A stretch of 64,000 nucleotides of DNA from Chitinophagales bacterium (GTDB taxonomy: Bacteria; Bacteroidota; Bacteroidia; Chitinophagales; UBA2359), in NCBI GenBank assembly GCA_041392475.1, contig JAWKLZ010000001.1, forward strand, positions 3,286,001 to 3,350,000, written 5' to 3'. Position numbers and translations under genes: made by a program. Shown here in pieces: positions 16,977-24,929 of this stretch. Within the stretch, counting starts at the first letter, position 1. Every line of letters starts with the position of its first letter. The notes below the pieces were generated by a model. It saw only the letters and a program-made list of their open reading frames with translations. It did not search any database and was not told where the DNA came from.

Positions 16977-17569
16977 TCAGTTACACGTTTACCATCAATA
17001 AACGTTCCATCAATATCTTAGTGCAGGCAGTGATTTAAGTTGACTTTCTGCCATTAGATGTTTACATTTGTTTCTTTTTTTCCCGAAGGCGAAATGCCAA
17101 AGACAATCATCGCCATAGCCAATGGCAAAAAAGGAAGTATGAATTTTCTTTGTCAGAGGCATCGCTTTCGGGTTTTCTTTATGGTTGTTAGAATGAATTT
17201 TAGACCTCAAATATTTGAGCAGTCTTCTTCCTTCATTGCCCTACTATTTTTACACGCAATGTTTTTTGTTTCAAACTACTTTCATCTTTGTATAGCTAGC
17301 TTGTGAATCGACACACTTCATCTAATGTGCATACATAAAATGTCATTTACATTGCAAAATATATCACATCACATAGTCAGTTTGTGAGTGAACTTTTTTT
17401 GATGGAAGTGTTCTTAAATTGATGGTAAGATTAAATGCACAAACAAACGGCATTTAGTAACAAGGTGATGATGGTAAGTGTAACGGTCTTACAGCAGCGA
17501 AAGTAAACAATACTGTGCAAGTTTGAAAATCTATATATTATTTTAACTCTCATTAACTTTTATTAACCA
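16977..17569. other. Non-coding stretch between clpC and the Fur-family gene
   Basis: About 590 bases without a recognisable gene. Short frames exist on both strands (17058-17306 plus, 82 codons; 17010-17210 minus, 66 codons) but neither resembles a known protein. A third minus-strand frame through 17060-17160 reads FLPLAMAMIVFGISPSGKK, a membrane-helix-like stretch with no good start codon. The leftward terminator at 16948-16976 suggests that a small RNA or small protein may be transcribed leftward here. The right end (17310-17569) is A+T-rich and should hold the promoter of the Fur-family gene. Confidence 0.4.
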
Positions 17570-18064
17570 ATGCCTACGATATCAAAAAACAAAAGACAAC
17601 TTCAAGAGGTCCGAAACATATTTATTGGTTTTTTAGAAAAAAATGGTCAGCGCAAAACGCCTGAAAGGTATGCTGTATTGGAAGAAATCTATGCCCGTGA
17701 TGATCATTTTGATGCAGAAACCTTATACATCCAAATGAAAAACAACCACCACAATATTAGTCGTGCCACGGTTTACAATACGTTGGAGCTTTTGGTAGCT
17801 TGTGATTTGGTAACAAAACATCAATTTGGCAAGAATGTAACACAATATGAAAAGGCTTATGGCTACAAACAGCACGATCACTTAATCTGTGTGGACTGCA
17901 AAAAAGTGATGGAGTTTTGTGACCCTCGCATCCAACAAATCAAAAGCATGGTCGGCGATTTGCTTCAGTTTGAAGTAACGCATCATTCACTCAACTTGTA
18001 TGGTGTCTGTACCAATGAAGCTTGTGAACACCGCCCAGATGTAGAAGAAGATATTGAAGATTGA
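17570..18064 (+). CDS. Fur family transcriptional regulator
   Basis: A 164-residue metal-dependent DNA-binding regulator. The N-terminal winged helix is visible (residues 15-85, with the recognition helix ISRATVYNTLELL near 62-74), followed by a dimerisation domain containing HDHLICVDCKK (residues 104-114) and GVCTNEAC (residues 144-151); these two cysteine pairs would bind a structural zinc. The HDH segment and H137-H138 are likely regulatory metal ligands. Length and arrangement fit Fur, Zur or PerR alike. The region before it is long and A+T-rich, compatible with its own regulated promoter, but I could not identify an operator. No iron-uptake or peroxide genes are adjacent to narrow down the metal. 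Confidence 0.92.
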   Translation: MPTISKNKRQLQEVRNIFIGFLEKNGQRKTPERYAVLEEIYARDDHFDAETLYIQMKNNHHNISRATVYNTLELLVACDLVTKHQFGKNVTQYEKAYGYKQHDHLICVDCKKVMEFCDPRIQQIKSMVGDLLQFEVTHHSLNLYGVCTNEACEHRPDVEEDIED

Positions 18065-18092
18065 AGCAAAAGTAAAGCTCCGTATTTTCATT

Positions 18093-19316
18093 TTAATAAA
18101 TTTTTTCTCCTTTCATCCATTTCAGCATCAAATCGGTATTGTCAGACAATTTGCCAATATCATAAAAATTGGAATAATCAAAAGACCGTGCGCCTACTAT
18201 CGGCAAGCGAGCCACAGTACCAGGCGGTAAAGGGGATGCATGAATGAGATAGGTTTCAAGTCCATCATTGTATAAAAATCCAACGTGAAAAGAGAAACCA
18301 ATGATATACAATCCTTTCCCTTTTTCTTCAACGTAGTTTTTTACTTCAATCGGTGCTGTAAACCGTTGCATTTTGTCGCTACTACAGAGCGTTTTGGTAA
18401 TGTTTTCTGCGCTTTGTTGGGCCAACTTCACCCGATTTACCTTCAATCCTGCATCTTCTAAAATAGTGGTAATGAAATAGCTACAAGCAATTTTGCCTTC
18501 ATTCGGATTTTTAGCCATTCCTTCCTTATCAAAGGTCGTTCCGTACCAATAATGCACTACGTCGACTGCAATCATTTCCTCCAAATACTCAGAGGCTCTT
18601 TTTATAACTATCTGTCTTTGTGATTCGTTTGTCGCCTTTTGAAGTTCACGGGCATAATATTGCCGTTTTTTTTCGATTTCCGCCAACGTTAAATTATAAG
18701 CTTCCTTAGGGGTGATAGACCTTCTTTCCAATACCTTAGCCCCTGGCAGCCCTGCCCGACTGATAGGTGTAGCTTCAAATTTTTTATTGTCCGTTTCCTT
18801 TGTTGGTTTCGTCGGTTTACGCTTCGCTTCTGCTTCTGCTGCTTCTAAGGCACGCAAACTGTCAAAGTAAGAGTTAGACGAATAAGGGCTTGTAGCTATT
18901 GCAGGTTCGACAATAGATTCCTTTTTGTTATCGGGTTGTAGTTGTTTTGTAGTTTTTTCCACGGACAAGGGTGCAGTTTCTAAAGCAGCGACAATCTGAG
19001 ATTCAACCAATTCATTTTCAATCCGCTGCTTGTTTCCCAAATATAGGGTATCAATGGGGGAAATCGCTGTATGTTCTACAATGATTTTTTTGATTTGAAG
19101 TGTATTCCCCACTTTTACTGTATCTTCTAAAATTACTTCATTGAAATGAATGATCTGTCTCACCACTAAGATGTGTTCAGAAATTGCAGTTGTATCCTGT
19201 GTGATTAGGGTATCAATTGGAGTAAATTCATAGCAGGAAGTCCAGCCTTTTGCTTTTGTGGAGGTTGAAAGTGTAATCAAACCCATCACAAATAATACAT
19301 AACAATATTTCAACAT
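18093..19316 (-). CDS. Exported NlpC/P60-like papain-fold protein
   Basis: The 407-residue protein starts with a signal peptide (hydrophobic YVLFVMGLITL, residues 6-16, cleavage near TKAKG). Residues 30-200 are low-conservation and rich in charged residues (proline/lysine segments such as KRKPTKPTKETDNK). The C-terminal half (from about residue 235) looks like an NlpC/P60-type fold: HYWYGTTFD, then EGKIACSYFITTIL with a candidate catalytic cysteine, and later GFSFHVGFLYNDG with a candidate histidine and YLIHASPLPPG. Such enzymes usually cut peptidoglycan peptides or related amides in the periplasm. The assignment rests on motif layout only and the family may be a Bacteroidota-specific branch. 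It converges with the Fur-family gene (28 bp apart). Confidence 0.6.
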   Translation of the reverse strand: MLKYCYVLFVMGLITLSTSTKAKGWTSCYEFTPIDTLITQDTTAISEHILVVRQIIHFNEVILEDTVKVGNTLQIKKIIVEHTAISPIDTLYLGNKQRIENELVESQIVAALETAPLSVEKTTKQLQPDNKKESIVEPAIATSPYSSNSYFDSLRALEAAEAEAKRKPTKPTKETDNKKFEATPISRAGLPGAKVLERRSITPKEAYNLTLAEIEKKRQYYARELQKATNESQRQIVIKRASEYLEEMIAVDVVHYWYGTTFDKEGMAKNPNEGKIACSYFITTILEDAGLKVNRVKLAQQSAENITKTLCSSDKMQRFTAPIEVKNYVEEKGKGLYIIGFSFHVGFLYNDGLETYLIHASPLPPGTVARLPIVGARSFDYSNFYDIGKLSDNTDLMLKWMKGEKIY

Positions 19317-19639
19317 TGCTAAAGGAATATTTATAAAAATTAGTTGTCAAAATAAAAGATGCTTACGCAACACACTGTGAACCAAGACAGAAAAATCCTT
19401 AGATATTCTTATAAAAAATCTGTGGGCGAAGTAAGTATATTCTTGTGATGATTTTGTCGGTTGATAGTTTAAAGAAGTGACGTAAACTTATCATGGGTGG
19501 ACTAAAAATATTCCTAAAATTAATATATTTCGCTGAAAAGAACAAGACTACTCCAGTTTTAGTTGACAGCAATTTTTCAATACTATCACTATCAATTTTT
19601 TGTACTTCAATTTTAACGTCAATGCTTTCGTAACCTTTC
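19317..19639. other. Intergenic stretch, no clear gene
   Basis: About 320 bases between pdxH and the NlpC-like gene. A leftward 91-codon frame (19399-19674) overlaps the end of pdxH by 35 bases but has no recognisable similarity, and its start reads through the pdxH C-terminus in another frame, so I do not call it. The rest probably holds the promoter of the downstream leftward gene. Confidence 0.4.
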
Positions 19640-20296
19640 TTATGGAGCCAGCCTTTCCATTTTCCATTTTCCATCTGCTAAGAGGAGGTACTGTAGTCTA
19701 TCGTGAAGTCGGCTTTGCCGTCCCTGCCAAAATTCAAAGATAGAAGGAACGACCTTATATCCTCCCCAATGTTCAGGTCTTGGAATAAATTCGGTATCTT
19801 GATATTTTTCTGTCAAATATTCTACATTCTTCTCAATGATATTTCTATCGGGAATAACCTGACTTTGAGGGGAAGCGATTGCTCCAATTTTACTGCCTTT
19901 GGGACGGCTATTGAAGTAGTTGTCAGAGTCTTCTGCCGAAAGAAGTTCTACTTTTCCTTCAATGCGAATTTGACGTTCGAGTACATCCCAAAAAAACAAT
20001 ATGGCAATAGATGGATTTTTTGCCAATTCTTTTCCCTTTCGACTTTCATAATTGGTATAAAATATGAAGCCTTCCTCATTGTATCCTTTCAAAAGAACCG
20101 TTCTTGCTGAAGGTCGTCCCTCAGAGGAAACAGTGGCAATAGTCATGGCATTGGGTTCTCGGATATCACTATTTAATACTTCATCAAACCATAGGTTGAA
20201 CTGTTCAAAAGGATTGGTTTTGGCTTCTGATTCTGAAAGCGTATCGAAGCGGTAATTTTGCCGCATTTCGTTTATTGAAAGTTGGTTTTTGTCCAT
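19640..20296 (-). CDS. pdxH: Pyridoxamine 5'-phosphate oxidase
   Basis: This 218-residue FMN enzyme oxidises pyridoxamine or pyridoxine 5'-phosphate to pyridoxal 5'-phosphate, the last step of vitamin B6 cofactor synthesis and salvage. Visible family landmarks: MTIATVSSEGRPSARTVLLKG (residues 46-66, FMN binding), FYTNYESRKGKEL (residues 74-86), SRPKGSKIGAIASPQS (residues 129-144) and the C-terminal signature FWQGRQSRLHDR followed by W..ERLAP. Length is typical. The codons at the 3' end fall in a small microrepeat (ttttccat repeated) but still encode the expected C-terminus. It stands alone on its strand, divergent from the GTPase module. Confidence 0.94.
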   Translation of the reverse strand: MDKNQLSINEMRQNYRFDTLSESEAKTNPFEQFNLWFDEVLNSDIREPNAMTIATVSSEGRPSARTVLLKGYNEEGFIFYTNYESRKGKELAKNPSIAILFFWDVLERQIRIEGKVELLSAEDSDNYFNSRPKGSKIGAIASPQSQVIPDRNIIEKNVEYLTEKYQDTEFIPRPEHWGGYKVVPSIFEFWQGRQSRLHDRLQYLLLADGKWKMERLAP

Positions 20297-20480
20297 ACCC
20301 TTAATAATTCATTCAGCCTTCAAAAGTTTAAAAAATTATGGAGTTTCTTTGAAAATTGATTGTTACCTTTATAATTGAAAAATGATTTTAATGAATTTTT
20401 TTTTTCGTTTTCCAAATTATTTTTATCACTTTCGTAGCTAAATGCTTAATTTTAATATAGTTTCACAAAATAACACTACC

Positions 20481-20813
20481 ATGAGCGAAACAAATAATAA
20501 CCTCAATACCCAGCCACAGATTGATGCCATTAGGAACATCATTTTTGGGCAGAATATGCAGGATTATGAGCAGCGGTTTAGAGAATCCAATGATCTTTTA
20601 AAACAAAATAGGCAAGAAATAGAGGAATACATAGAGCAAACAAAAAATTACCTACTCGAAGAAATGCGCCAAATGGAAAATCGTTTGAGCTCTCAATTGC
20701 AGCAGCTACATGACAAATTGATACATGAATCAGAAAAATTAGAAGACAAAAAACTCAATCGCAGAGAATTAGGTACGCTATTAGTAGAAATTGGCAACAA
20801 AATATCTGCCTAA
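20481..20813 (+). CDS. Small coiled-coil protein, first gene of the GTPase module
   Basis: About 110 residues from the ATG at 20481; the frame extends back to 20442 but the upstream part is A+T-rich and unlikely to be translated. Almost the whole protein is charged and heptad-like (QRFRESNDLLKQNRQEIEEYIEQTKNYLLEEMRQMENRLSSQLQQL), predicting a long coiled coil, with a conserved-looking tail LNRRELGTLLVEIGNKI. No catalytic motif and no signal peptide, so cytoplasmic. It is followed after 26 bases by the next gene of the module in the same direction, and probably acts as a scaffold or adaptor for it. I do not recognise the family by name. Confidence 0.7.
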   Translation: MSETNNNLNTQPQIDAIRNIIFGQNMQDYEQRFRESNDLLKQNRQEIEEYIEQTKNYLLEEMRQMENRLSSQLQQLHDKLIHESEKLEDKKLNRRELGTLLVEIGNKISA

Positions 20814-20839
20814 AAAATAACCACGCCAAGTGATTGACA

Positions 20840-21775
20840 ATGGACAGCACGACTCAAATAAATCAGTTAAAATACCTCCTATTCAAGGAAGAACAAGAAG
20901 CTACCCAACAGTTAAGAAAAGAGCTAAAGATTCTTCGCAATGAATTGGATCAATTGGAGGCAGCACTGCAAAATCAGGAGCAGCAAATGACGCTGGTTGA
21001 AGAAGAAATGCACAATCCAAAGAGAATACAGGAAAAAGTCAATCCTATCATCAATGATAAAATCAAAGAACTCAAAACCAATTTTTATACTCTATTTGGA
21101 GAAGAAGTAAAGGTGACAGTGAATACTGAAATCCGAAATTCACAAGATGAATTTATCGAAGCCGTATATCCCATAATTGGTAAGTTGGTGAGGCGGTATG
21201 TCAATTATCAGTTTGAACTGTTCATTGAAGCGATGGAAGAACAGCGTAAAAACGCTTTTTCATGGAAACGCTGGAGATATCGCTTCAAAAGATGGTTTGG
21301 AAAGGGAGATGAAGCAGATATCATCGAGGAATTATTGTCCCCAACTGTTGAAGAAGTATATCTGATTCAAAAAGATTCGGGCTTACTCCTTGGCAGTTTT
21401 TCTGCCAACAACATCACGGATATGGATATGGTAGCGGGTATGTTTTCTGCCATTAGATCTTCGGCAGAGTTTATTTTTACCAAACAGACTGAGGAATTGC
21501 GTACAATTGAGTACGAAAATTTCAAAGTTATTATTTACGATTATTACAAATATTATTCAGCAACGGTCATAGATGGTACTTCTACTCCTTCATTTCTACA
21601 AAAATTAGAAACCACGCTAAACAGCTTTGATGAAAACCAAATGCCAAAACTAATTGTAGAAGTAGATGATGTATTGTTTAAACAAGTCTCTAAAAAATTG
21701 AAAAAATCTTTTGAAGGATTTGAAAAGAACAAGCCTTATTCTTTATCCAAAATGAATGAGTTGCCTGCAAAGTAA
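20840..21775 (+). CDS. Coiled-coil protein with a longin/roadblock-like C-terminal domain
   Basis: Start taken at the ATG at 20840; a TTG two codons upstream is also open. Residues 1-70 are a heptad-rich coiled coil (EEQEATQQLRKELKILRNELDQLE). The middle is helical and ends in a basic patch (WKRWRYRFKRWFGKG near residue 150). From about residue 168 a compact alpha/beta domain begins: VEEVYLIQKDSGLLLGS, then DMDMVAGMFSAIRSSAEFIF, then IEYENFKVIIYDYYKYYSATVIDG. This strand-helix order resembles longin/roadblock folds, the type that acts as partner or GAP of small GTPases (MglB with MglA, for example). A Rab-like GTPase gene lies 57 bases downstream, which supports that reading. The fold call is inference from pattern. 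Confidence 0.6.
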   Translation: MDSTTQINQLKYLLFKEEQEATQQLRKELKILRNELDQLEAALQNQEQQMTLVEEEMHNPKRIQEKVNPIINDKIKELKTNFYTLFGEEVKVTVNTEIRNSQDEFIEAVYPIIGKLVRRYVNYQFELFIEAMEEQRKNAFSWKRWRYRFKRWFGKGDEADIIEELLSPTVEEVYLIQKDSGLLLGSFSANNITDMDMVAGMFSAIRSSAEFIFTKQTEELRTIEYENFKVIIYDYYKYYSATVIDGTSTPSFLQKLETTLNSFDENQMPKLIVEVDDVLFKQVSKKLKKSFEGFEKNKPYSLSKMNELPAK

Positions 21776-21832
21776 ATAAAGACTCAAAACTTGTTCCGCA
21801 TTTTAAACGGAACTCAATTACAAATTTCCAGA

Positions 21833-22321
21833 ATGAGATCAGTCAGTAAAAAAGTCATATTAACAGGCAGTTTTGCAGTAGGAAAAACCTCTTTAGTCAG
21901 CCAATTTGTCTATCGAAAGTTTCCTGAAAGCTACAAAACTACACTCGGGGTAAGAATTGATAAGAAAGTAGTAGAACTGGAAGATGTCAAAATCAATATG
22001 ATTATTTGGGACATCGGTGGCGAACAATCCCAAATTCGCATTCCTGATTCTTATTATCTGGGCAGCAGCGGGGCAATCTATGTCTTCGACCTTTCACGTC
22101 CTGCAAGTTTTCTAAACATGGCAGAAAACATTGAGTACATTCGACGAAAACTCCCTAGTGTACCTATCATCATTGTAGGAAACAAAGCCGACCTACTCGA
22201 TCAACATACCCTCCAACAAATCAAAAATATTTTACCCATTCAAGCCGATTTTTTCACCAGTGCATTGCATGGTGAAAATGTCGAAAATATGTTTTTAGAA
22301 CTCGCTCAACAAATTATTTAG
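21833..22321 (+). CDS. Rab/Ras-like small GTPase
   Basis: A 162-residue single-domain GTPase from the ATG at 21833 (the frame is open back to a TTG at 21791). All G motifs are present: P-loop GSFAVGKT (residues 12-19), switch I TTLGV (36-40), G3 WDIGGEQ (59-65), G4 NKAD (117-120) and G5 SAL (about 143). The overall layout (YLGSSGAIYVFDLSR) is that of Rab-like proteins, not of Era/Obg/TrmE. The position of the catalytic glutamine of Ras (D-T-A-G-Q) is occupied by glutamate here (D60-I-G-G-E64), with glutamine next to it, so hydrolysis may need a partner. No lipidation cysteine is visible at the C-terminus. It sits between the longin-like gene and a PAS-like gene, 4 bases before the latter. Confidence 0.88.
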   Translation: MRSVSKKVILTGSFAVGKTSLVSQFVYRKFPESYKTTLGVRIDKKVVELEDVKINMIIWDIGGEQSQIRIPDSYYLGSSGAIYVFDLSRPASFLNMAENIEYIRRKLPSVPIIIVGNKADLLDQHTLQQIKNILPIQADFFTSALHGENVENMFLELAQQII

Positions 22322-22325
22322 ATAA

Positions 22326-22718
22326 ATGTCATTACTTATTCAAAAAACCGCCTATTTATCTGATAAGGTACAAGTTGTATTGTTTTCCAATGAAGGAATT
22401 TTAATAGATACTTGCAATACCCTTTTAAACATCCTCTCACTAAAGAATAAAAGTCTTTGGGATACTTTTCCAATGCTCGAAAGCATTGAAAGCGTGTTGA
22501 GTATATTAAGAATCGAAGATGGGGAAATGTACTTTCCGAGAGTAGAACTTCTTTTTAATGACAAAAATTGGCTTTTTGACTTTATTTTTTATCGACATCC
22601 AAAAAAAAGCAATATGCTTGTATGGATACTTCAAGATTTTACCAAACACTACGAATACCTTCGCATCGTTCAGCAAGAACGCAATGAAGCAATTGCAAAA
22701 GAAGAAAGGACAATTTGA
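22326..22718 (+). CDS. PAS-like domain protein, probably C-terminally truncated
   Basis: 130 residues: a PAS-type sensory fold is suggested by VQVVLFSNEGILIDTCNTLLNIL, a central helix region, VELLFNDKNWLFDFIFYRH and MLVWILQDFTKHYEYLR, followed by the start of a signalling coiled coil (VQQERNEAIAKEE). In full-length relatives this linker leads into an output domain such as a histidine kinase. Here the frame ends at once; reading one frame over gives GQFEDQRMANIAVL, also a typical continuation of such a coiled coil, and then a stop. So a one-base indel around 22705 plus loss of the output domain is likely. It begins 4 bases behind the GTPase gene, so it is translationally linked to it. It may be a stand-alone sensor or a decayed gene. 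Confidence 0.6.
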   Translation: MSLLIQKTAYLSDKVQVVLFSNEGILIDTCNTLLNILSLKNKSLWDTFPMLESIESVLSILRIEDGEMYFPRVELLFNDKNWLFDFIFYRHPKKSNMLVWILQDFTKHYEYLRIVQQERNEAIAKEERTI

Positions 22719-22761
22719 AGACCAGAGAATGGCGAATATTGCAGTCTTGTAAAATCCTCAA

Positions 22762-23949
22762 TTATATCATTACACTCTCTATTGCCTCCAAAACCAAAGA
22801 ACAAGCTTCCCTGATTTCTGCTTCTTCAATAATCAATGGAGGAGTAATTCGCAAACATTCATCGGCAAACAAAAACCAGTCAGTAATGATGCCCTGCTTG
22901 ATACAAGCACTAATTACCGCTTGCCCCGTTTCGGTATCTCCAAAATCCAAGGTCAGCATCAAGCCTTTGCCCCTAACTTCTTTGATAGCAGGATGCACCA
23001 GTAATTCCCTAAAAAGTCGTTCTTTTTCAGGTACTTGTTGAATCAAATTTGTGTTTAGTAAAGTCTGCAAAACCGCCAAACCAGCAGCGCAGCAAACAGG
23101 ATTGCCGCCAAAGGTAGTGATATGCCCCAATACAGGGCGATTTGTAAAACAATCCATCATTTCTTTGGATGCCACAAACGCACCAATCGGAATGCCGCCT
23201 CCCATGCCTTTTGCCAACACCAAAATATCAGGGACAATTTGGTACTGCTCAAAAGCAAACATAGTTCCTGTACGACCATACCCTGTCTGTATCTCATCAA
23301 AAATCAACATGGCTCCTACTTCCGTACATCTATTACGCAAGTATTGAAGGAACCCATCTTTGGGCAACAATATACCCGCTTCACCCTGAATAGGTTCGAC
23401 CAATACACAAGCCGTCCTTTCGCTTATTTGCTCCAAACCTTCCCAACAATTGAAGGTCAAATGCCGAACATCAGGTAGCAATGGCCGATAATTTCGCAGA
23501 AAAAACTCACCTCCCATCACACTCATTGCGCCATGTGTACTTCCGTGATACGCATTTTTGAAGCCAATCATTTCCGTACGCCCTGTATATCGTTTGGCAA
23601 GCTTCAATGCTCCTTCGATTGCCTCTGTTCCAGAATTGACAAAATACACACTATCAAGTGATTCAGGTAACTGATTTATTAGCAATTTTGCCAGTTGTAC
23701 TTGTGGTGTGTAAACAAACTCACCATATACCATCAAGTGCATATACTTTGCAGCTTGTTCTTGAATAGCTTTGACTACATTTGGATGACAATGCCCTAAA
23801 ATACTGACATTGATTCCCGAAATCAAATCTATATACGCCCTACCTTCTACATCATAGATATAGATACCCTCTGCTCGATTCATTTCCAACATCAGCGGCG
23901 CATCACTTGTCTGCGCTACGTGTTGTAAAAAAAGTTGTCTTTGTGTCAT
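22762..23949 (-). CDS. Class III PLP-dependent aminotransferase (acetylornithine/ornithine type)
   Basis: A 395-residue fold-type I, class III aminotransferase. Seen: the glycine-rich LISGINVSILGHCHP start, YFVNSGTEAIEGALKLAKRYTGR (PLP phosphate binding), FKNAYHGSTHG, the LIFDEIQTGYGRTG segment with the aspartate that holds the PLP ring nitrogen, and the PLP-binding lysine in LAKGMGGGIPIGA. It transfers an amino group between an omega- or gamma-amino compound and 2-oxoglutarate. Length and motifs fit ArgD/RocD-type enzymes, but no arginine genes are adjacent and Bacteroidota have several paralogues, so I give no symbol. It is the second gene behind the membrane protein at 23970-24659 (20-bp gap), and it converges with the PAS gene. 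Confidence 0.88.
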   Translation of the reverse strand: MTQRQLFLQHVAQTSDAPLMLEMNRAEGIYIYDVEGRAYIDLISGINVSILGHCHPNVVKAIQEQAAKYMHLMVYGEFVYTPQVQLAKLLINQLPESLDSVYFVNSGTEAIEGALKLAKRYTGRTEMIGFKNAYHGSTHGAMSVMGGEFFLRNYRPLLPDVRHLTFNCWEGLEQISERTACVLVEPIQGEAGILLPKDGFLQYLRNRCTEVGAMLIFDEIQTGYGRTGTMFAFEQYQIVPDILVLAKGMGGGIPIGAFVASKEMMDCFTNRPVLGHITTFGGNPVCCAAGLAVLQTLLNTNLIQQVPEKERLFRELLVHPAIKEVRGKGLMLTLDFGDTETGQAVISACIKQGIITDWFLFADECLRITPPLIIEEAEIREACSLVLEAIESVMI

Positions 23950-23969
23950 TTAATTTTTTTGTTCATTGC

Positions 23970-24659
23970 TTAGTCCTCCATTCCCCCTTTCCATTCTCCT
24001 TTTTTGTCAATGTCTTTATCCAAATCCAAATCAATTGAAGGTGAATTGGGTGTCTCGTTATCGAGGTCATCCAACCATAAGTCAACATCCTTTTTCATAA
24101 AAGCAATGATGCGATCTTTGATAAAGTTGGCTTGCGCCAAAGTATCAATATCATCTAAAATATCTATCACATTTCCATTGCATAGTTTGGCTTTCAGACT
24201 AAATGAAGGGGTGAAAGAAGCCCGTCTGATTAATTGCCCCTTTTTTCGCTCTACAAAAAATTCTTCAATATCCAACACATCAATTTCCTCTTTCTTCAAT
24301 CTCGAAATACCTCTCACATACTTTTTTTCGATATTGATGCGGTAAGGATTCACCCGAATAGTAGCCGATTTGATGCGGGTTCTATCCCGTATCTTTTTAT
24401 CCTTAAAAAACGAAGACAACACAAACATCAATGGAATAAAAGTAAACATCAAGCTTACAAATCCCATGTTTATCAAGGGCATTCCAACCCAAAGCATACT
24501 CCAAATCGCAATAAAAAAGCGTCCGAATATGTCTCCAAAGCTCCTATTTTGCGCTCTTTTCCGTTTTTGTCCATCATAATTGATTTCCAAATACGTCCGC
24601 AATTCAAACATATCTATGCCTTGAGGAAGTTCTACCTCATTGTCAAATCTATTGTCCAT
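23970..24659 (-). CDS. Conserved membrane protein of unknown function
   Basis: 229 residues. A charged N-terminal region (MDNRFDNEVELPQG) leads to a hydrophobic hairpin at about residues 45-85 (FFIAIWSMLWVGMPLINMGFVSLMFTFIPLMFVLSSFF), that is two membrane helices. A mainly beta cytoplasmic domain follows (IRVNPYRINIEKKYVRGISRLKKEEIDVLDIEEFFVE), reminiscent of PH-like domains that recur in small bacterial membrane proteins, and then an acidic tail (DLDLDKDIDKK). I recognise no named family. It is probably co-transcribed with the aminotransferase 20 bases downstream. The 270 bases upstream hold nothing recognisable. Confidence 0.65.
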   Translation of the reverse strand: MDNRFDNEVELPQGIDMFELRTYLEINYDGQKRKRAQNRSFGDIFGRFFIAIWSMLWVGMPLINMGFVSLMFTFIPLMFVLSSFFKDKKIRDRTRIKSATIRVNPYRINIEKKYVRGISRLKKEEIDVLDIEEFFVERKKGQLIRRASFTPSFSLKAKLCNGNVIDILDDIDTLAQANFIKDRIIAFMKKDVDLWLDDLDNETPNSPSIDLDLDKDIDKKGEWKGGMED

Positions 24660-24929
24660 TTTTTTTGGTTGTTTATTGAATAGAACGCTACCGCAAAATA
24701 AGTGTTTTTTGGAGAAACCGTAAAAATTGCAGAAAAAGCAACTACCTCAATCTTACATCACAAATCATGTAATCCTGCATCTTAAATCCACCTAAAGTGT
24801 GCTTGCCGCACCTCACTTTACTTGCTCACAACTGTTAGATTGATGAATTACGATAGACGATGTTTGATTTCTTGCATTATTTTAGAGTTTTGTCAATGAA
24901 ACATAACGCAAGACCTCAGTGGTTACTGA

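Noticed and set aside
17058..17306. 82-codon rightward frame before the Fur-family gene
   Set aside because: No similarity, biased composition, and the nearby terminator points the other way.
19399..19674. 91-codon leftward frame behind pdxH
   Set aside because: It overlaps the pdxH end in another frame and has no recognisable motif or conserved start.
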